Shown here: piece by piece, positions 35,853 through 44,961 of the stretch
Numbering within the stretch: the stretch's first letter is position 1
Layout of the letters: each line of letters starts with the position of its first letter
Source: Pseudomonas sp. UBA4617
Lineage (GTDB): Bacteria; Pseudomonadota; Gammaproteobacteria; Pseudomonadales; Pseudomonadaceae
Length of the DNA stretch: 64,000 bases
Assembly: GCF_002386445.1 (NCBI RefSeq)
Contig: NZ_DGIR01000054.1
Coordinates: 60,494 to 124,493, forward strand
Reading direction: 5' to 3'
The notes under the pieces: model-generated
What the model saw: only the letters and a program-made list of their open reading frames with translations
The model's database searches: none
Told to the model about the DNA's origin: nothing
Made by a program: the position numbers and the translations under genes

Positions 35853-37529
35853 TCAGAACGCCTTGGCCAGATCGATCACCAGCGCCCGGTAACCGACGGA
35901 ACCCGGCTGCCGGCTGTGTACCTTGAGCTCCACCAGCACTTCCTGAGTTCCTCGACGTACTTCGTTGAGCACTGTGGTGGTCAGCTTCTCGGGCGTGAGG
36001 AAATTCACCGAAGCCGAGTAGATGAACTGGGTGTCAGTCTCCGGCCGGTAAGCCACCACCGAGGTCACCGGGCTGTACCACTCGTCGCCGCGCGCCTTGC
36101 CGTACTCCCACAGCTGCTCGACGGTGCCCCTGGACTCGTCGATGCGGTACTCCACCGCCCGGCTGTAGTTACCCGACAGCCTGGTTGGCGCAAAGCCCCG
36201 GCCCCAGCCATTGTCGAACACGGTCAGCGTGCCTTTGCCGGTCAGCCAGGCGGTGTGCTGCGTCCACGACCAGTCGAAGCCTTCGGTCGCGACTGGGGTG
36301 AGTACTTTCTTGCGCAGGCGCTCAGGCCATCCCTGGGGCGAGGCGAGGATCCACTTCACTTGCTTGTCGCGGCCAATCTTGACCACGCCCTGATGACGCG
36401 CTGAAACGATGATGCTGTCGTCATCGGCGTCGTAATCGATGGCATTGACGTGCGCCCAGTTGCGCCCGGTCCCAACCCCCGGGATGTCGCCAAATGGCAA
36501 GTCGCCTTCGGCCAGCTCGTTGGCCAGCCGCTCGTCCTGCTTCTGCACGCCTTGCGGCAACTGGAGCGCTGCCTTGCCCAGGGTTTCGAGGAGGTCACCA
36601 CGGTACGGGTCGAGGATCTGGTTGAGGTCCCAGAAGTCCAGCACGTCACCGGCTTCGTTGACTTCGATGATGTGGTCGCGGATCGAACGCACGCGCTTGC
36701 CATCAGGCCGGCGGTAGTCGCTGGTGCCCACCCGCAGCAGGTAGGTGCCGTTGGCTGTCTCGCGGATTTCGTGTGAGAAGTCGGCGAACTTGTCGGGGAG
36801 GCTGCGTTGCCAGATGCGCCGGCCCAGCAGGTCGTACTTGGAATAGGTCTGGCCCTGGCCCCAGATCAGCTTGCCGTCGCGGGTCTGCTGGAAGCCCATG
36901 GTGCCGCCCAGCCCATCACGGCGGTTGGAGTCGTGGATCTGCTCGATGTCCAGGTACCAGCGCACGTCACCGTTACTGTCGGCGATCCAGTTGTTGCCCA
37001 CCTGGTCCCATTCCGCCGCGCCGCCCAAGGCATTCCACTTGAAGGCGCGTCCACCAGGGATGTCACCGAGCAGGTGGTTGAACAGGTACAGACGCTTTTC
37101 GAACCCTGGCGCCACCTTGATCGGCTCCACTTCCGGCAATGCTGCGGTCTGCTTCGCCACCACCGGCAAGCGTACCGCCGGGGCGTAGATCTGGTAGTGC
37201 TCGCGAATACGTTCGCCATCGAGCTTGTAAGTCACTTCTACCTGGTTGACGTGATCCGGGTACAGGCCGAATACCGGGATACCGCCATAGGTCCACAACG
37301 ATCGGTCGGACACCTCGTAGGCGATGTCCACGCCGCGTTCACCGCGCCCCAGCACGCGCACATGGGCGGCACTCAGGCTCCGCCCGCCGTCGCGGATGAT
37401 CGCGGTCAGCGGCGCCAGGCGGTACGGGTTGACCACCACGTCGCCGAGCAGCGCCTCGTCAGGTTCGGGCACCTTGGCAGTCAGGCAGGCGCCTTCAGGC
37501 AACGCGGGGGTTTCGGTCTTGGCATTCAT
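35853..37529 (-). CDS. Arylsulfate sulfotransferase (AssT/AstA family), no signal peptide
   Basis: A 558-residue PAPS-independent arylsulfate sulfotransferase, which moves the sulfuryl group from one phenolic sulfate to another phenol. Residues matching the known active site of E. coli AssT are present: H253 (FSHEI), H360 (NWAHVNAI), R378 (VSARHQ) and the intermediate-forming H425 (WTQHTAW). Unlike the periplasmic enterobacterial enzyme, there is no signal peptide (MNAKTETPALPEG), so it should be cytoplasmic. That fits the cytoplasmic sulfate-ester pathway of Pseudomonas. The start has AAGGAG; the gene lies 17 bp after the TonB receptor gene. It corresponds in position to the arylsulfotransferase of the P. 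putida S-313 sulfate-ester cluster. Confidence 0.85.
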   Translation of the reverse strand: MNAKTETPALPEGACLTAKVPEPDEALLGDVVVNPYRLAPLTAIIRDGGRSLSAAHVRVLGRGERGVDIAYEVSDRSLWTYGGIPVFGLYPDHVNQVEVTYKLDGERIREHYQIYAPAVRLPVVAKQTAALPEVEPIKVAPGFEKRLYLFNHLLGDIPGGRAFKWNALGGAAEWDQVGNNWIADSNGDVRWYLDIEQIHDSNRRDGLGGTMGFQQTRDGKLIWGQGQTYSKYDLLGRRIWQRSLPDKFADFSHEIRETANGTYLLRVGTSDYRRPDGKRVRSIRDHIIEVNEAGDVLDFWDLNQILDPYRGDLLETLGKAALQLPQGVQKQDERLANELAEGDLPFGDIPGVGTGRNWAHVNAIDYDADDDSIIVSARHQGVVKIGRDKQVKWILASPQGWPERLRKKVLTPVATEGFDWSWTQHTAWLTGKGTLTVFDNGWGRGFAPTRLSGNYSRAVEYRIDESRGTVEQLWEYGKARGDEWYSPVTSVVAYRPETDTQFIYSASVNFLTPEKLTTTVLNEVRRGTQEVLVELKVHSRQPGSVGYRALVIDLAKAF

Positions 37530-37546
37530 GGCAAAGCTCCTTGTGC

Positions 37547-39883
37547 TCAGAAGTCGTAACGGGCGGTGGCACCAAACGTGCGCGGGGTACCGAGCACCCC
37601 GGCGTAGCCACCGTTGGCGGAGTTCCACAGGCTGGTGAAGTAGGTCTTGTCGCCGGCGTTCTTTACCCACAGCGACAGGTCGACCACGCCATCGCCCTGG
37701 TCCAGGCGCACACCGGCGGAAAGGTTGACCAGTGCATAGCTGGGGATCTGGCCGAAATCGGAATCATCGATGGTGCCAACCGCCTTCGAGCGGAAGGCGT
37801 AGCTGGCAGTGACGTACGGCTCGACATGGTCGGTGGCCTGCCACTTGTACTGGGTGTTGAGGTTGGCGATGTACTTGGAGGCACCCACCACCTGGTGGCC
37901 TGAAAGGTCGCAGGTGGCGGTGGCATTGGCCAGGCTGACCTCGGGTGGGCATGGCGCGTCCTCATACTCGGTGTAGCGCACGTCGTTCCACGAGCCGTTG
38001 AAGTTGACCGTGAGCCCACGAAGCGGCAACGCCGTGGCTTCGAACTCCAGGCCACGCGAACGCACGCTGCCGGCGTTGGCCAGGTACTGCACGCGGTTGA
38101 CCTGGTCGTAGACGTTGGCCTGGTAGCCATGCACTTCGGCCCAGAACAGGTTGGCATTGAGTTGCAGGCGATCGTCGAACAGCGTGCTTTTCAAGCCGAC
38201 CTCGGCGTTGTTGACCCGCTCGGTGCCAACCAGCAGGGAATCGGTGCCCAGCCGTGGCGCTGCACCAACGGTCAGGTTGATACCCCCGGACTTCTCGCCG
38301 TGGGTCAGGGTCGCGTAGCCCAGCAATTGCTCGTTGAAGCGGTAGCTCAGGCCAAGCAGGCCAGAGGGGCTGAAGCTGTACTGGTTGAGGTCGCCCGAGT
38401 CATAAGCCCCTACCCTGGCCTGGCGCGCGGCAGCGGCAGCACCGGTCACGGCTGCGCCGCCGGCCGGTGCATCACGTGTCACCCAGGCACTCTTTTCTTC
38501 ATAGGTACCGCGGACGCCGGCGGTGAAGTCCAGGCGCTCGGTGATGTGCCAGGTGCCTTGGGCAAACAAGGCGTAACTGTCGGTATCGATGTGGCCGTTG
38601 CCGATGGTGTCGACATTGGCCAGGGCCCCGGCCGGAGTGATGTTCCAGATATCCGCCTGCGGCCCGTAGTAGGTGAAGGACTTGTTGTCCAGGTCCTGCT
38701 TGAAGTAATAGGCGCCCAGCACGTAGTCGAAGGCACCACCGGTGGGCGAAGCCAGGCGGATTTCCTGGGAATACTGTTTGTCACGCACCGACACCCCGGC
38801 ACTGTAGAACACCGGTACATCGAGGCCGTCGTCGTTGCGCGGCGTGAAGTCCCACCAACGGTAGGCAGTGATCGAGGTCAGGGTGAAGTCGTTGGGCAGG
38901 GTCCAGTTGGCCTCGACCGAGGTACCGCCCTGGAACACCGTCACCTGCTGGTCGGCGTCGAAATTGACCTTGCGATCCTTGCCCGATACCAGTGTCGCGC
39001 CCGCCTGCGCGGCCAGGCTTTCGTAGCGGTTGACGCCATTGATAGTCGGCCCGGCGCTGTACAGGCTGAGGATGCCGTTGTCCGAATCTTCTTCGTTGTA
39101 CTCGCCGATCCAGCGCAGGTTGAAGGTGTCGCTGGGCTGGAACAGCAACTGGGTACGAAAGCCCTGGCGCTTGCCGCCGTTGAGGTCTTCGCCGTCATGG
39201 ACGTTCTTCACGTAACCGTCGTCTTCAGTCCGGTAGGCGCTGATGCGCCCGGCCAGGGTTTCGCTGATCGGCCCCGAGAAGCTGCCCTGGGTCTGCAGGT
39301 AGCCGTCTTCGCCTATGGATTGCTGGAGGCTGCCCTCGCGATGGAAGGTCGGCTTGCGCGTGGTGATGTTGAGCACGCCGGCCGTGGTGTTCTTGCCGAA
39401 CAGCGTGCCTTGCGGGCCACGCAGCACCTCCAGTTGCTCGACGTCGAGCAGGTCGAACACCGCCATGCCCGGGCGGCCGAGATAGACGTTATCGAGGTAG
39501 ATGCCGACGCTGCCCTCCAGGCCGTCACTGGCCGGGTTGTTGCCCAGGCCACGGATCGAAATGCTCGACTGGCGCGCATGTACATAGGCGACGTTGGTAC
39601 TGGGCACCAGCTGTTGCAGATCTTGCACGCGGTAGATGCGCTGGGTTTCCAGGGTTTCGCTGTCGAGCACACTGATCGGCGCGGGTACGCTCTGCGCGGT
39701 TTCTTCGCGACGGCGGGCATTGACCGTGACAGTGCCGAGCTTGGCCTCCTGCTCGAGTGCGGGGGTGGCAGTAACCGGCTCTTCTGCGAAGCTGCCGCTG
39801 GACGCCGCCAGCAACACGCCGGCGGCCAGGGGTTGCAAGGTGAAACGCGACGCGCGCGCAGGCCAACGGGAAAATCGGGACAT
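37547..39883 (-). CDS. sftP: TonB-dependent receptor for sulfate esters (SftP-like)
   Basis: A 778-residue outer-membrane receptor. A signal peptide (cleavage near SFA-EEP) precedes a TonB-box-like GTVTVNA, the plug domain (about 60-170, with ISIRGLGNNP and LEVLRGPQGTLFGKNTTAG), and a 22-strand barrel ending in aromatic ARYDF. GGAG stands before the ATG. The linked sulfotransferase, alkylsulfatase and transporter genes suggest it takes up sulfate esters. It is divergent from sftR, which probably controls it. Confidence 0.85.
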   Translation of the reverse strand: MSRFSRWPARASRFTLQPLAAGVLLAASSGSFAEEPVTATPALEQEAKLGTVTVNARRREETAQSVPAPISVLDSETLETQRIYRVQDLQQLVPSTNVAYVHARQSSISIRGLGNNPASDGLEGSVGIYLDNVYLGRPGMAVFDLLDVEQLEVLRGPQGTLFGKNTTAGVLNITTRKPTFHREGSLQQSIGEDGYLQTQGSFSGPISETLAGRISAYRTEDDGYVKNVHDGEDLNGGKRQGFRTQLLFQPSDTFNLRWIGEYNEEDSDNGILSLYSAGPTINGVNRYESLAAQAGATLVSGKDRKVNFDADQQVTVFQGGTSVEANWTLPNDFTLTSITAYRWWDFTPRNDDGLDVPVFYSAGVSVRDKQYSQEIRLASPTGGAFDYVLGAYYFKQDLDNKSFTYYGPQADIWNITPAGALANVDTIGNGHIDTDSYALFAQGTWHITERLDFTAGVRGTYEEKSAWVTRDAPAGGAAVTGAAAAARQARVGAYDSGDLNQYSFSPSGLLGLSYRFNEQLLGYATLTHGEKSGGINLTVGAAPRLGTDSLLVGTERVNNAEVGLKSTLFDDRLQLNANLFWAEVHGYQANVYDQVNRVQYLANAGSVRSRGLEFEATALPLRGLTVNFNGSWNDVRYTEYEDAPCPPEVSLANATATCDLSGHQVVGASKYIANLNTQYKWQATDHVEPYVTASYAFRSKAVGTIDDSDFGQIPSYALVNLSAGVRLDQGDGVVDLSLWVKNAGDKTYFTSLWNSANGGYAGVLGTPRTFGATARYDF

Positions 39884-40074
39884 GCAAATGCTCCTTGAGG
39901 CGAGGCCCTGGCGAGCATTTCCGTTGGCGGAACCGAATCGCGGTCAATCGGGCTTATATTCTTTTAAGAAATATAAATATTTTGAATTCATATTTTGTGG
40001 AATAAGTAACGCCCTTTATAAGGGGGCTAACCCTTGTCAGCAATTGCATTCGACCGAAAGTTTCAATGTAAAAA
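39884..40074. promoter_or_regulatory. sftP-sftR divergent control region
   Basis: A 191-bp AT-rich region between divergent genes. It contains the dyad TTCTTTTAAGAA (about 39959-39970) and a reversed TTATTCCAC motif (39997-40005). A LysR-type regulator would be expected to bind here. Confidence 0.5.
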
Positions 40075-40989
40075 ATGCATATCGATCTCCGTCAGTTGCG
40101 CCACTACATTGCCCTCGTCGAGCACCGCAGCTTCGTCGCTGCGGCGGCTGCGGTTAACCTCTCGCAGTCGGCGTTCAGCCGAAGCATCCAGACCCTGGAA
40201 CACAACATCGGCTGCCGCCTGGTCGACCGGGCCAGCAAGGAACTGGCACCGACCCGCCAGGGCCTGCTGGTGCTGGAGCATTCGCGGCGGCTGGTGCATG
40301 GCGCGCATAACCTGGTCAACGAGATTCACCAGTTCAACGGCGCCACCACAGGTGTAGTGCGTTTCGGTTCCGGCCCGGCGCCAGCCGGGGACCTGGTGCC
40401 GCGCGCAGTGGCGCGCTTCGTCGCCGAGTACCCGGCGGCGCGCACCTGTTTCCAGGTGGATAACTGGCAGGCACTGAACCGCAAGCTGGTAGCCGAGGAG
40501 ATCGAGTTCTTCGTTGCCGACACCCGCCAGTTCGAGTCCGACCCGGACTACCAGGTACACAAGCTGACGCCACAGCGCTGGCACTTCTGCTGCCGCACCG
40601 GGCACCCGCTGACCGAGCGAGATAGCGTGCGGCCCCGGGACCTGTTCGACTACCCGCTGGCTACCACCTTGCGCCCGCCGAATATTCGCAAGATTCTCAG
40701 CGACCTCAGCGGGCGACAGGATTTCCTGCCGTCAGTGGAGTGCGAGCATGGTTATGCGCTGCTGAACGTGGTGATGCATTCGAACACCATCGGCATTGCC
40801 TGCAATGCCAATCTGCGGCCGTATCAGCGCGAGGGCGGGTTGGTAGCGTTGCAACTGGCCGGGCTCAAGCCGGAGCAGGACGAGGCGTTCTATACCCGTT
40901 ATGGCGTGGTGAGCCGAGTGGGGTATGGCTTGTCGCCCTTGGCGCAGGGGCTGGTCAGGCACTTGATTACCTGTGATACCGAACTGTAG
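40075..40989 (+). CDS. sftR: LysR-family regulator SftR
   Basis: A 304-residue LysR regulator with an N-terminal winged helix-turn-helix (IDLRQLRHYIALVEHRSFVA, SQSAFSRSIQTLE) and a C-terminal co-inducer domain. Its position between the TonB receptor and atsK matches sftR of P. putida S-313, which controls sulfate-ester genes in response to such esters. The ribosome site is weak. It converges with atsK over a GC-rich hairpin. Confidence 0.85.
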   Translation: MHIDLRQLRHYIALVEHRSFVAAAAAVNLSQSAFSRSIQTLEHNIGCRLVDRASKELAPTRQGLLVLEHSRRLVHGAHNLVNEIHQFNGATTGVVRFGSGPAPAGDLVPRAVARFVAEYPAARTCFQVDNWQALNRKLVAEEIEFFVADTRQFESDPDYQVHKLTPQRWHFCCRTGHPLTERDSVRPRDLFDYPLATTLRPPNIRKILSDLSGRQDFLPSVECEHGYALLNVVMHSNTIGIACNANLRPYQREGGLVALQLAGLKPEQDEAFYTRYGVVSRVGYGLSPLAQGLVRHLITCDTEL

Positions 40990-41069
40990 GTCGCTCTCAA
41001 TCAGCGGCAAGCCGGCTTCAGCCCGATAGCGTTGGCGCTATTCCCGTGGGAGCCGGCCTGCCGACGAAA

Positions 41070-41086
41070 GGGCCGCAAAGCGGCCC
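41070..41086. terminator. Hairpin between sftR and atsK
   Basis: GGGCCGC/GCGGCCC stem with an AAA loop in a P. putida repeat-like GC-rich stretch (about 41046-41090), placed between converging genes. Confidence 0.65.
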
Positions 41087-41094
41087 CGGCGACA

Positions 41095-42000
41095 TCAGCC
41101 TTTACGCGTAGTCCGACTCAATTGGCCATCGACACTCACCGGCACCTCGCCGGCGAGAGTGACCCGGCGTACCACCCTCGGCTGGGTGCCGTAATCGTCC
41201 ACCGCATAATGCTGCGTCGCCCGGTTGTCCCAGATTGCCACGTCCCCCGCCTGCCAGCGCCAGCGTACGGTGTTCTCCAGGCGTGTCACATGCCCTTGCA
41301 GCAACGCGAACAGGTGCTGCGAATCGGCCAGCGAATATCCCTTGATGCGCTTCACGAAATGCCCCAGCTGCAACACCCGCTCGCCACTGATCGGGTGCAC
41401 GCGGACCACCGGGTGCTCGGTCTCGTAAACGGTAGAAGTGAACACCTTGCGATAACGCTCGAGCTTGGCCGGGTCCACGTCGGGCTTTACCGTGGCATAG
41501 TCATATTCGTTGCTGTGCACCGCCCACAGCTTGTCGGCGAGTTCGCGCAGCGGCTCCGGCAGTTCCTGATAGGCAGCGGCGGTGTTGGCCCACACCGTGT
41601 CACCGCCCGAGGCAGGCGCCACCACGCTGCGCAGGATCGAGGCCTTGGGGTAGGCGTCGACGAAAGTCACGTCGGTGTGCCAGGAATTGGCCCGCTGGCC
41701 TTCGGCACCATCGAGCTGCAACAGGTAGCTGGTACCGTCGACCACCGGCACGGTGGGGTGGGCAACCGGCTCGCCGAGCAACTTGGCAAAGGCTTCCTGG
41801 CTCTGGTCATCCAGCTGGGTCTGGCCGCGGAAGAAGATCACCTTGTGCTTCACAAGGGCGGCCTGGATGGCATCAACGGTGGCGGCATCAAGGTCGGCAG
41901 ACAATTGCACGCCACGGATTTCGGCACCGATGCGGCCGGCAACCGGATGGAGGTCGAGTTGGAGGGATTGTGGCGCGGTGGCCAGTGCAGCGTTGCTCAT
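41095..42000 (-). CDS. atsK: AtsK, alkylsulfatase (2-oxoglutarate dioxygenase)
   Basis: A 301-residue Fe(II)/2-oxoglutarate dioxygenase that oxidatively cleaves alkyl sulfate esters to aldehyde and sulfate. The iron ligands fall at H108, D110 and H264 and the 2-oxoglutarate arginines at R275 and R279, exactly the numbering I know for AtsK of P. putida S-313, and the length agrees. It is a paralogue of TauD in this window. It leads into... or rather follows atsR on the minus strand, 37 bp downstream, so the two are probably co-transcribed. Confidence 0.94.
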   Translation of the reverse strand: MSNAALATAPQSLQLDLHPVAGRIGAEIRGVQLSADLDAATVDAIQAALVKHKVIFFRGQTQLDDQSQEAFAKLLGEPVAHPTVPVVDGTSYLLQLDGAEGQRANSWHTDVTFVDAYPKASILRSVVAPASGGDTVWANTAAAYQELPEPLRELADKLWAVHSNEYDYATVKPDVDPAKLERYRKVFTSTVYETEHPVVRVHPISGERVLQLGHFVKRIKGYSLADSQHLFALLQGHVTRLENTVRWRWQAGDVAIWDNRATQHYAVDDYGTQPRVVRRVTLAGEVPVSVDGQLSRTTRKG

Positions 42001-42037
42001 GGTCTAGGTCCTTGCAGTCATGGTCGGGGGTGAGAAT

Positions 42038-43075
42038 TCAGCGGGCGGCCTGCACGGCCTGCTGCTGTTTCAGGGCAGCATCGAGAAAGCGTGGCTCGAT
42101 CCATTCGGCTACCTGGAAACCACGGCGGATCAGACGTTCCTTGGCGGCCAGATCAACGCCTTGCTGCAACTGGCCAACGAAGTCGGCGTCCAGCCGTGGG
42201 TCGAAGTAATGGGCGAGGTCTTCCTGGGCAAGGTCATCACGCAGGATGCTGCGCGGCCAGTTGGCATTGGCGGCCACCAGCTCGACATAGGCCTCGCGGT
42301 TGTGCTCGTCACGCAGCCAGCTACTGGCCTGCTGCTGGGCGTTGACCAGGCGCTGGACCAGCTCCGGGTATTGGCGGATGAAATCGCCCGTGCCCAACAG
42401 CACTGCCTGGGTACTCCCGGCGCCTTGCAGATCACGGGAGCTGATCGGCAGCTCGACCAGCCCGCGTTCACGTAACGACAGCAGGCTGGAAAGGCCCCAG
42501 GTGGCGTCGACCTGCCTGGCGGCCAATGCCGCGTTGGCGGCGTTGAAGTCCAGGTTGATCACTTTCAGGTCGCGCTCGGTCAGGCCCTGGCTGGCCAGGG
42601 CGCTGGCGAACGACAGCTGATTGGCGGTGCCGCGGAACACCGCCACGCGCTTACCCTTGAGGTCGTGCAGGGTCTTGATGCCGGAACCGGGTACCACGCC
42701 CAGGTAGCTCTTCACGCCACGCACGCCAGCCGACAGCACATGGGTGTCCAGGCCATTGGCTTTGCCGACGATCGCGGCCAGATCGCCCAGGTAGGCGAAA
42801 TCGGCCTGGCCGTTGGCCAAGGCCTCGTTGATGACAGGGCCCGCCCCTTTGAAGAAGTGCCAGTCGACGCGGATGCCGTCCTTGGCGAACTCTTTCTCCA
42901 GCAGCTGCTGGTCACGCAGTACATCGACCACGCCGCCAGCGCTGGGCTTGCTACCCGCGCTCAGGTCGGGCACGGCGATGCGAATGCTTTCGGGCTTGGC
43001 AGGCTCAGCCGCGTGGGTACCGAGGGTAAAAGCCAGCCCAAGGGCGGTGGCCAGGTGGCGTAATGGGATTTTCAT
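42038..43075 (-). CDS. atsR: AtsR, sulfate-ester-binding protein
   Basis: A 345-residue periplasmic binding protein with a signal peptide (cleavage near THA-AEP, about residue 23) and NitT/SsuA-like fold (VDWHFFKGAGPVINEALANG, FRGTANQLSFASALA). In P. aeruginosa, AtsR with AtsB and AtsC imports alkyl and aryl sulfate esters. It is divergent from atsB and upstream of atsK. GGAG lies before the start. Confidence 0.88.
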   Translation of the reverse strand: MKIPLRHLATALGLAFTLGTHAAEPAKPESIRIAVPDLSAGSKPSAGGVVDVLRDQQLLEKEFAKDGIRVDWHFFKGAGPVINEALANGQADFAYLGDLAAIVGKANGLDTHVLSAGVRGVKSYLGVVPGSGIKTLHDLKGKRVAVFRGTANQLSFASALASQGLTERDLKVINLDFNAANAALAARQVDATWGLSSLLSLRERGLVELPISSRDLQGAGSTQAVLLGTGDFIRQYPELVQRLVNAQQQASSWLRDEHNREAYVELVAANANWPRSILRDDLAQEDLAHYFDPRLDADFVGQLQQGVDLAAKERLIRRGFQVAEWIEPRFLDAALKQQQAVQAAR

Positions 43076-43371
43076 GACAAGGCTCCTTGGCAGGCTGCCA
43101 GCGGCGATGGCCGGCGCTTGGGCCAGAAGCTAGGCAGGTCTGGTTAGAACCTACAAAGACAAAAACTTCATTTTTAACTAACTGAATTGCATAAAGCAGG
43201 CGTTGTGCGGGTCTGCCGGTCGCTTGCGCAAAGCGCATGGAAAATATGAGGAAAACGCAACGGGTAGGGGCTTCCGAACGCCTGTGTCACATGCTCTTAT
43301 CTCTTGAAGGTCGCTTGTTGGATTTTTTAATTCCATAAGTGAATAAATTAACAACGCTTCGAGAGATGCCC
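43076..43371. promoter_or_regulatory. atsR-atsB divergent control region
   Basis: A 296-bp region with AT-rich blocks near both genes (about 43150-43190 and 43318-43355) and a TAATTCCAT motif (43328-43336) only 35 bp before atsB. No gene seen. Both directions are probably sulfate-starvation controlled. Confidence 0.5.
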
Positions 43372-44961
43372 ATGAATGGAGTTCTGAGCAGAGGTCGAGG
43401 TTGGCTTCTGGGGCCGTTGCGCGGCCGTATCGCGATACAAGGCCGCTCCAGCAAAGGCCTCGCCTACCTGGCGCCTGCGATGGTTGTTTTGCTGTGGGTG
43501 GCAGCCACCCGGCAGCACTGGATGAGCGAGCAGATCCTGCCGGGGCCGACGCTGGTGTGGCAGAGCGCGTTGGAGTTTGGCTCCGGCGAACTCTGGGGGC
43601 ACCTGTGGATAAGCCTGCAACGACTGTTCTGCGGATTGGCTGTCGGCATTGCCAGCGGGTTGCTGCTGGGGGTTTGGCTGGGTGCTTCGCGACAAGCGCA
43701 GACGCTGGTGCTGCCAACCTTCGTCGCGCTGGCCCAGATCCCTACCCTGGCCTGGATTCCGTTGTTCATGCTGTTCTTCGGCATCGGCGAGTTGCTCAAG
43801 TTGGTCGTGCTGGTGAAGGCCGTGGTCGTCCCGGTCACCTTGCACACCTTGGTCGGTGTGCGCGATGCCCAGCCCAAACTGCGCGAGGCCGCTGCTGCCC
43901 TGCGCCTGCCCCGTCACCTGTTGTTCCGGCGCCTGTTGTTGCCAGCCGCCCTGCCGGCCTTTCTCACCGGTGTGCGACTGGCCCTGGCCACTGGCTGGAC
44001 TTCGCTGCTGGCAGTCGAACTGCTGGCGTCCAGCGAAGGTATTGGCTACCTCATGGTGTGGGGACGGCAACTGTTCATGCTCGACCTGGTGCTGCTGTGC
44101 ATCCTGGTGATCGGCCTGGTTGGCGCCATGCTGGAGCGCGGTTTTTCGGCTGTGGAAAAACGCCTGCTGTACTGGCCGCAAACGGCCACTGGCGAACAAC
44201 AGCGCGGGCCGCTGCCGCGTGGCTGGCAAAGCCTGCTGCTGCCGCTGGCGTTGCTGGTGCTGTGGCAGGCCAGCAACAGCCTTGGCTGGGTTGACCCGAA
44301 CATCCTGACGTCACCGCTTGAGGTGTTGCACGCCCTGCTGGCCGGCCTGGCCGATGGTTCGCTGCCGCAAGCTCTGCTGCTGAGCCTGCAGCGCACCCTG
44401 ACCGGCCTGCTGATGGGGGGCGGCGCTGGTTTGCTGGCCGGTTTGCTGCTGGGATTGTCCCGCCCTGCCGAGCGCATCTTCGGGCCCAGCCTGTCGGCGT
44501 TGCGCCAGGTGGCGCTGTTTGCCTGGGTACCTCTGCTGACCGCCTGGTTCGGCCTGGGCGAGGCAGCCAAGCACGTGTTTGTCGGCATGGCCGCGTTCTT
44601 CCCGCTGCTGATAGCCACCCAACGTGGTATCGCCAGCCTTTCGCCGCAGCTGGGCGAAGCCGCCCGCACCCTGCGCCTGAACCTTTGGCAACGCTTGCGC
44701 CTGCTGGTGCTGCCCGGCGCGGCCCCGGCGATTTTCGCCGGCCTGCGCCTGTCGCTTATCTACGCCTGGCTGGGCACCATCGGCGCTGAATATTTCATGC
44801 CCTCGGACGGGGGCATCGCCAGCCTGATGATCGGTGCCCAGCAACTGTTCCGCATGGACCAGGTGATGGGCGCAATGCTGCTGATCGGCCTGGTCGGTGC
44901 GCTGCTGGGCACCCTTGGACAACGTTTCGAGTCGCGCGCCACGCGCTGGAGAACCGCATGA
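43372..44961 (+). CDS. atsB: AtsB, double (fused) ABC permease for sulfate esters
   Basis: A 529-residue permease made of two tandem NitT/SsuC-type permease domains. Each has its own EAA-type loop (first EAAAALRLPRHLLFRRLLLP, second EAARTLRLNLWQRLRLLVLP), so one chain provides both halves of the channel. The start MNGVLSRG follows GAGAG by six bases; a start at 43366 is also possible. Residues about 13-28 (GPLRGRIAIQGRSSKG) are encoded by a copy of the intergenic palindromic repeat. It pairs with AtsC, whose start overlaps its stop. Confidence 0.88.
   Translation: MNGVLSRGRGWLLGPLRGRIAIQGRSSKGLAYLAPAMVVLLWVAATRQHWMSEQILPGPTLVWQSALEFGSGELWGHLWISLQRLFCGLAVGIASGLLLGVWLGASRQAQTLVLPTFVALAQIPTLAWIPLFMLFFGIGELLKLVVLVKAVVVPVTLHTLVGVRDAQPKLREAAAALRLPRHLLFRRLLLPAALPAFLTGVRLALATGWTSLLAVELLASSEGIGYLMVWGRQLFMLDLVLLCILVIGLVGAMLERGFSAVEKRLLYWPQTATGEQQRGPLPRGWQSLLLPLALLVLWQASNSLGWVDPNILTSPLEVLHALLAGLADGSLPQALLLSLQRTLTGLLMGGGAGLLAGLLLGLSRPAERIFGPSLSALRQVALFAWVPLLTAWFGLGEAAKHVFVGMAAFFPLLIATQRGIASLSPQLGEAARTLRLNLWQRLRLLVLPGAAPAIFAGLRLSLIYAWLGTIGAEYFMPSDGGIASLMIGAQQLFRMDQVMGAMLLIGLVGALLGTLGQRFESRATRWRTA
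43406..43457. repeat. P. putida intergenic repeat inside the atsB reading frame
   Basis: The DNA from about 43406 reads like the repeat normally found between genes (TGGGGCCGTTGCGCGGCC, then ATCGCGATACAAGGCCGCTC). Similar sequence occurs at 14285-14350, 21562-21668 and 59695-59760. Here it is translated into the first 30 residues of AtsB. Confidence 0.65.
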
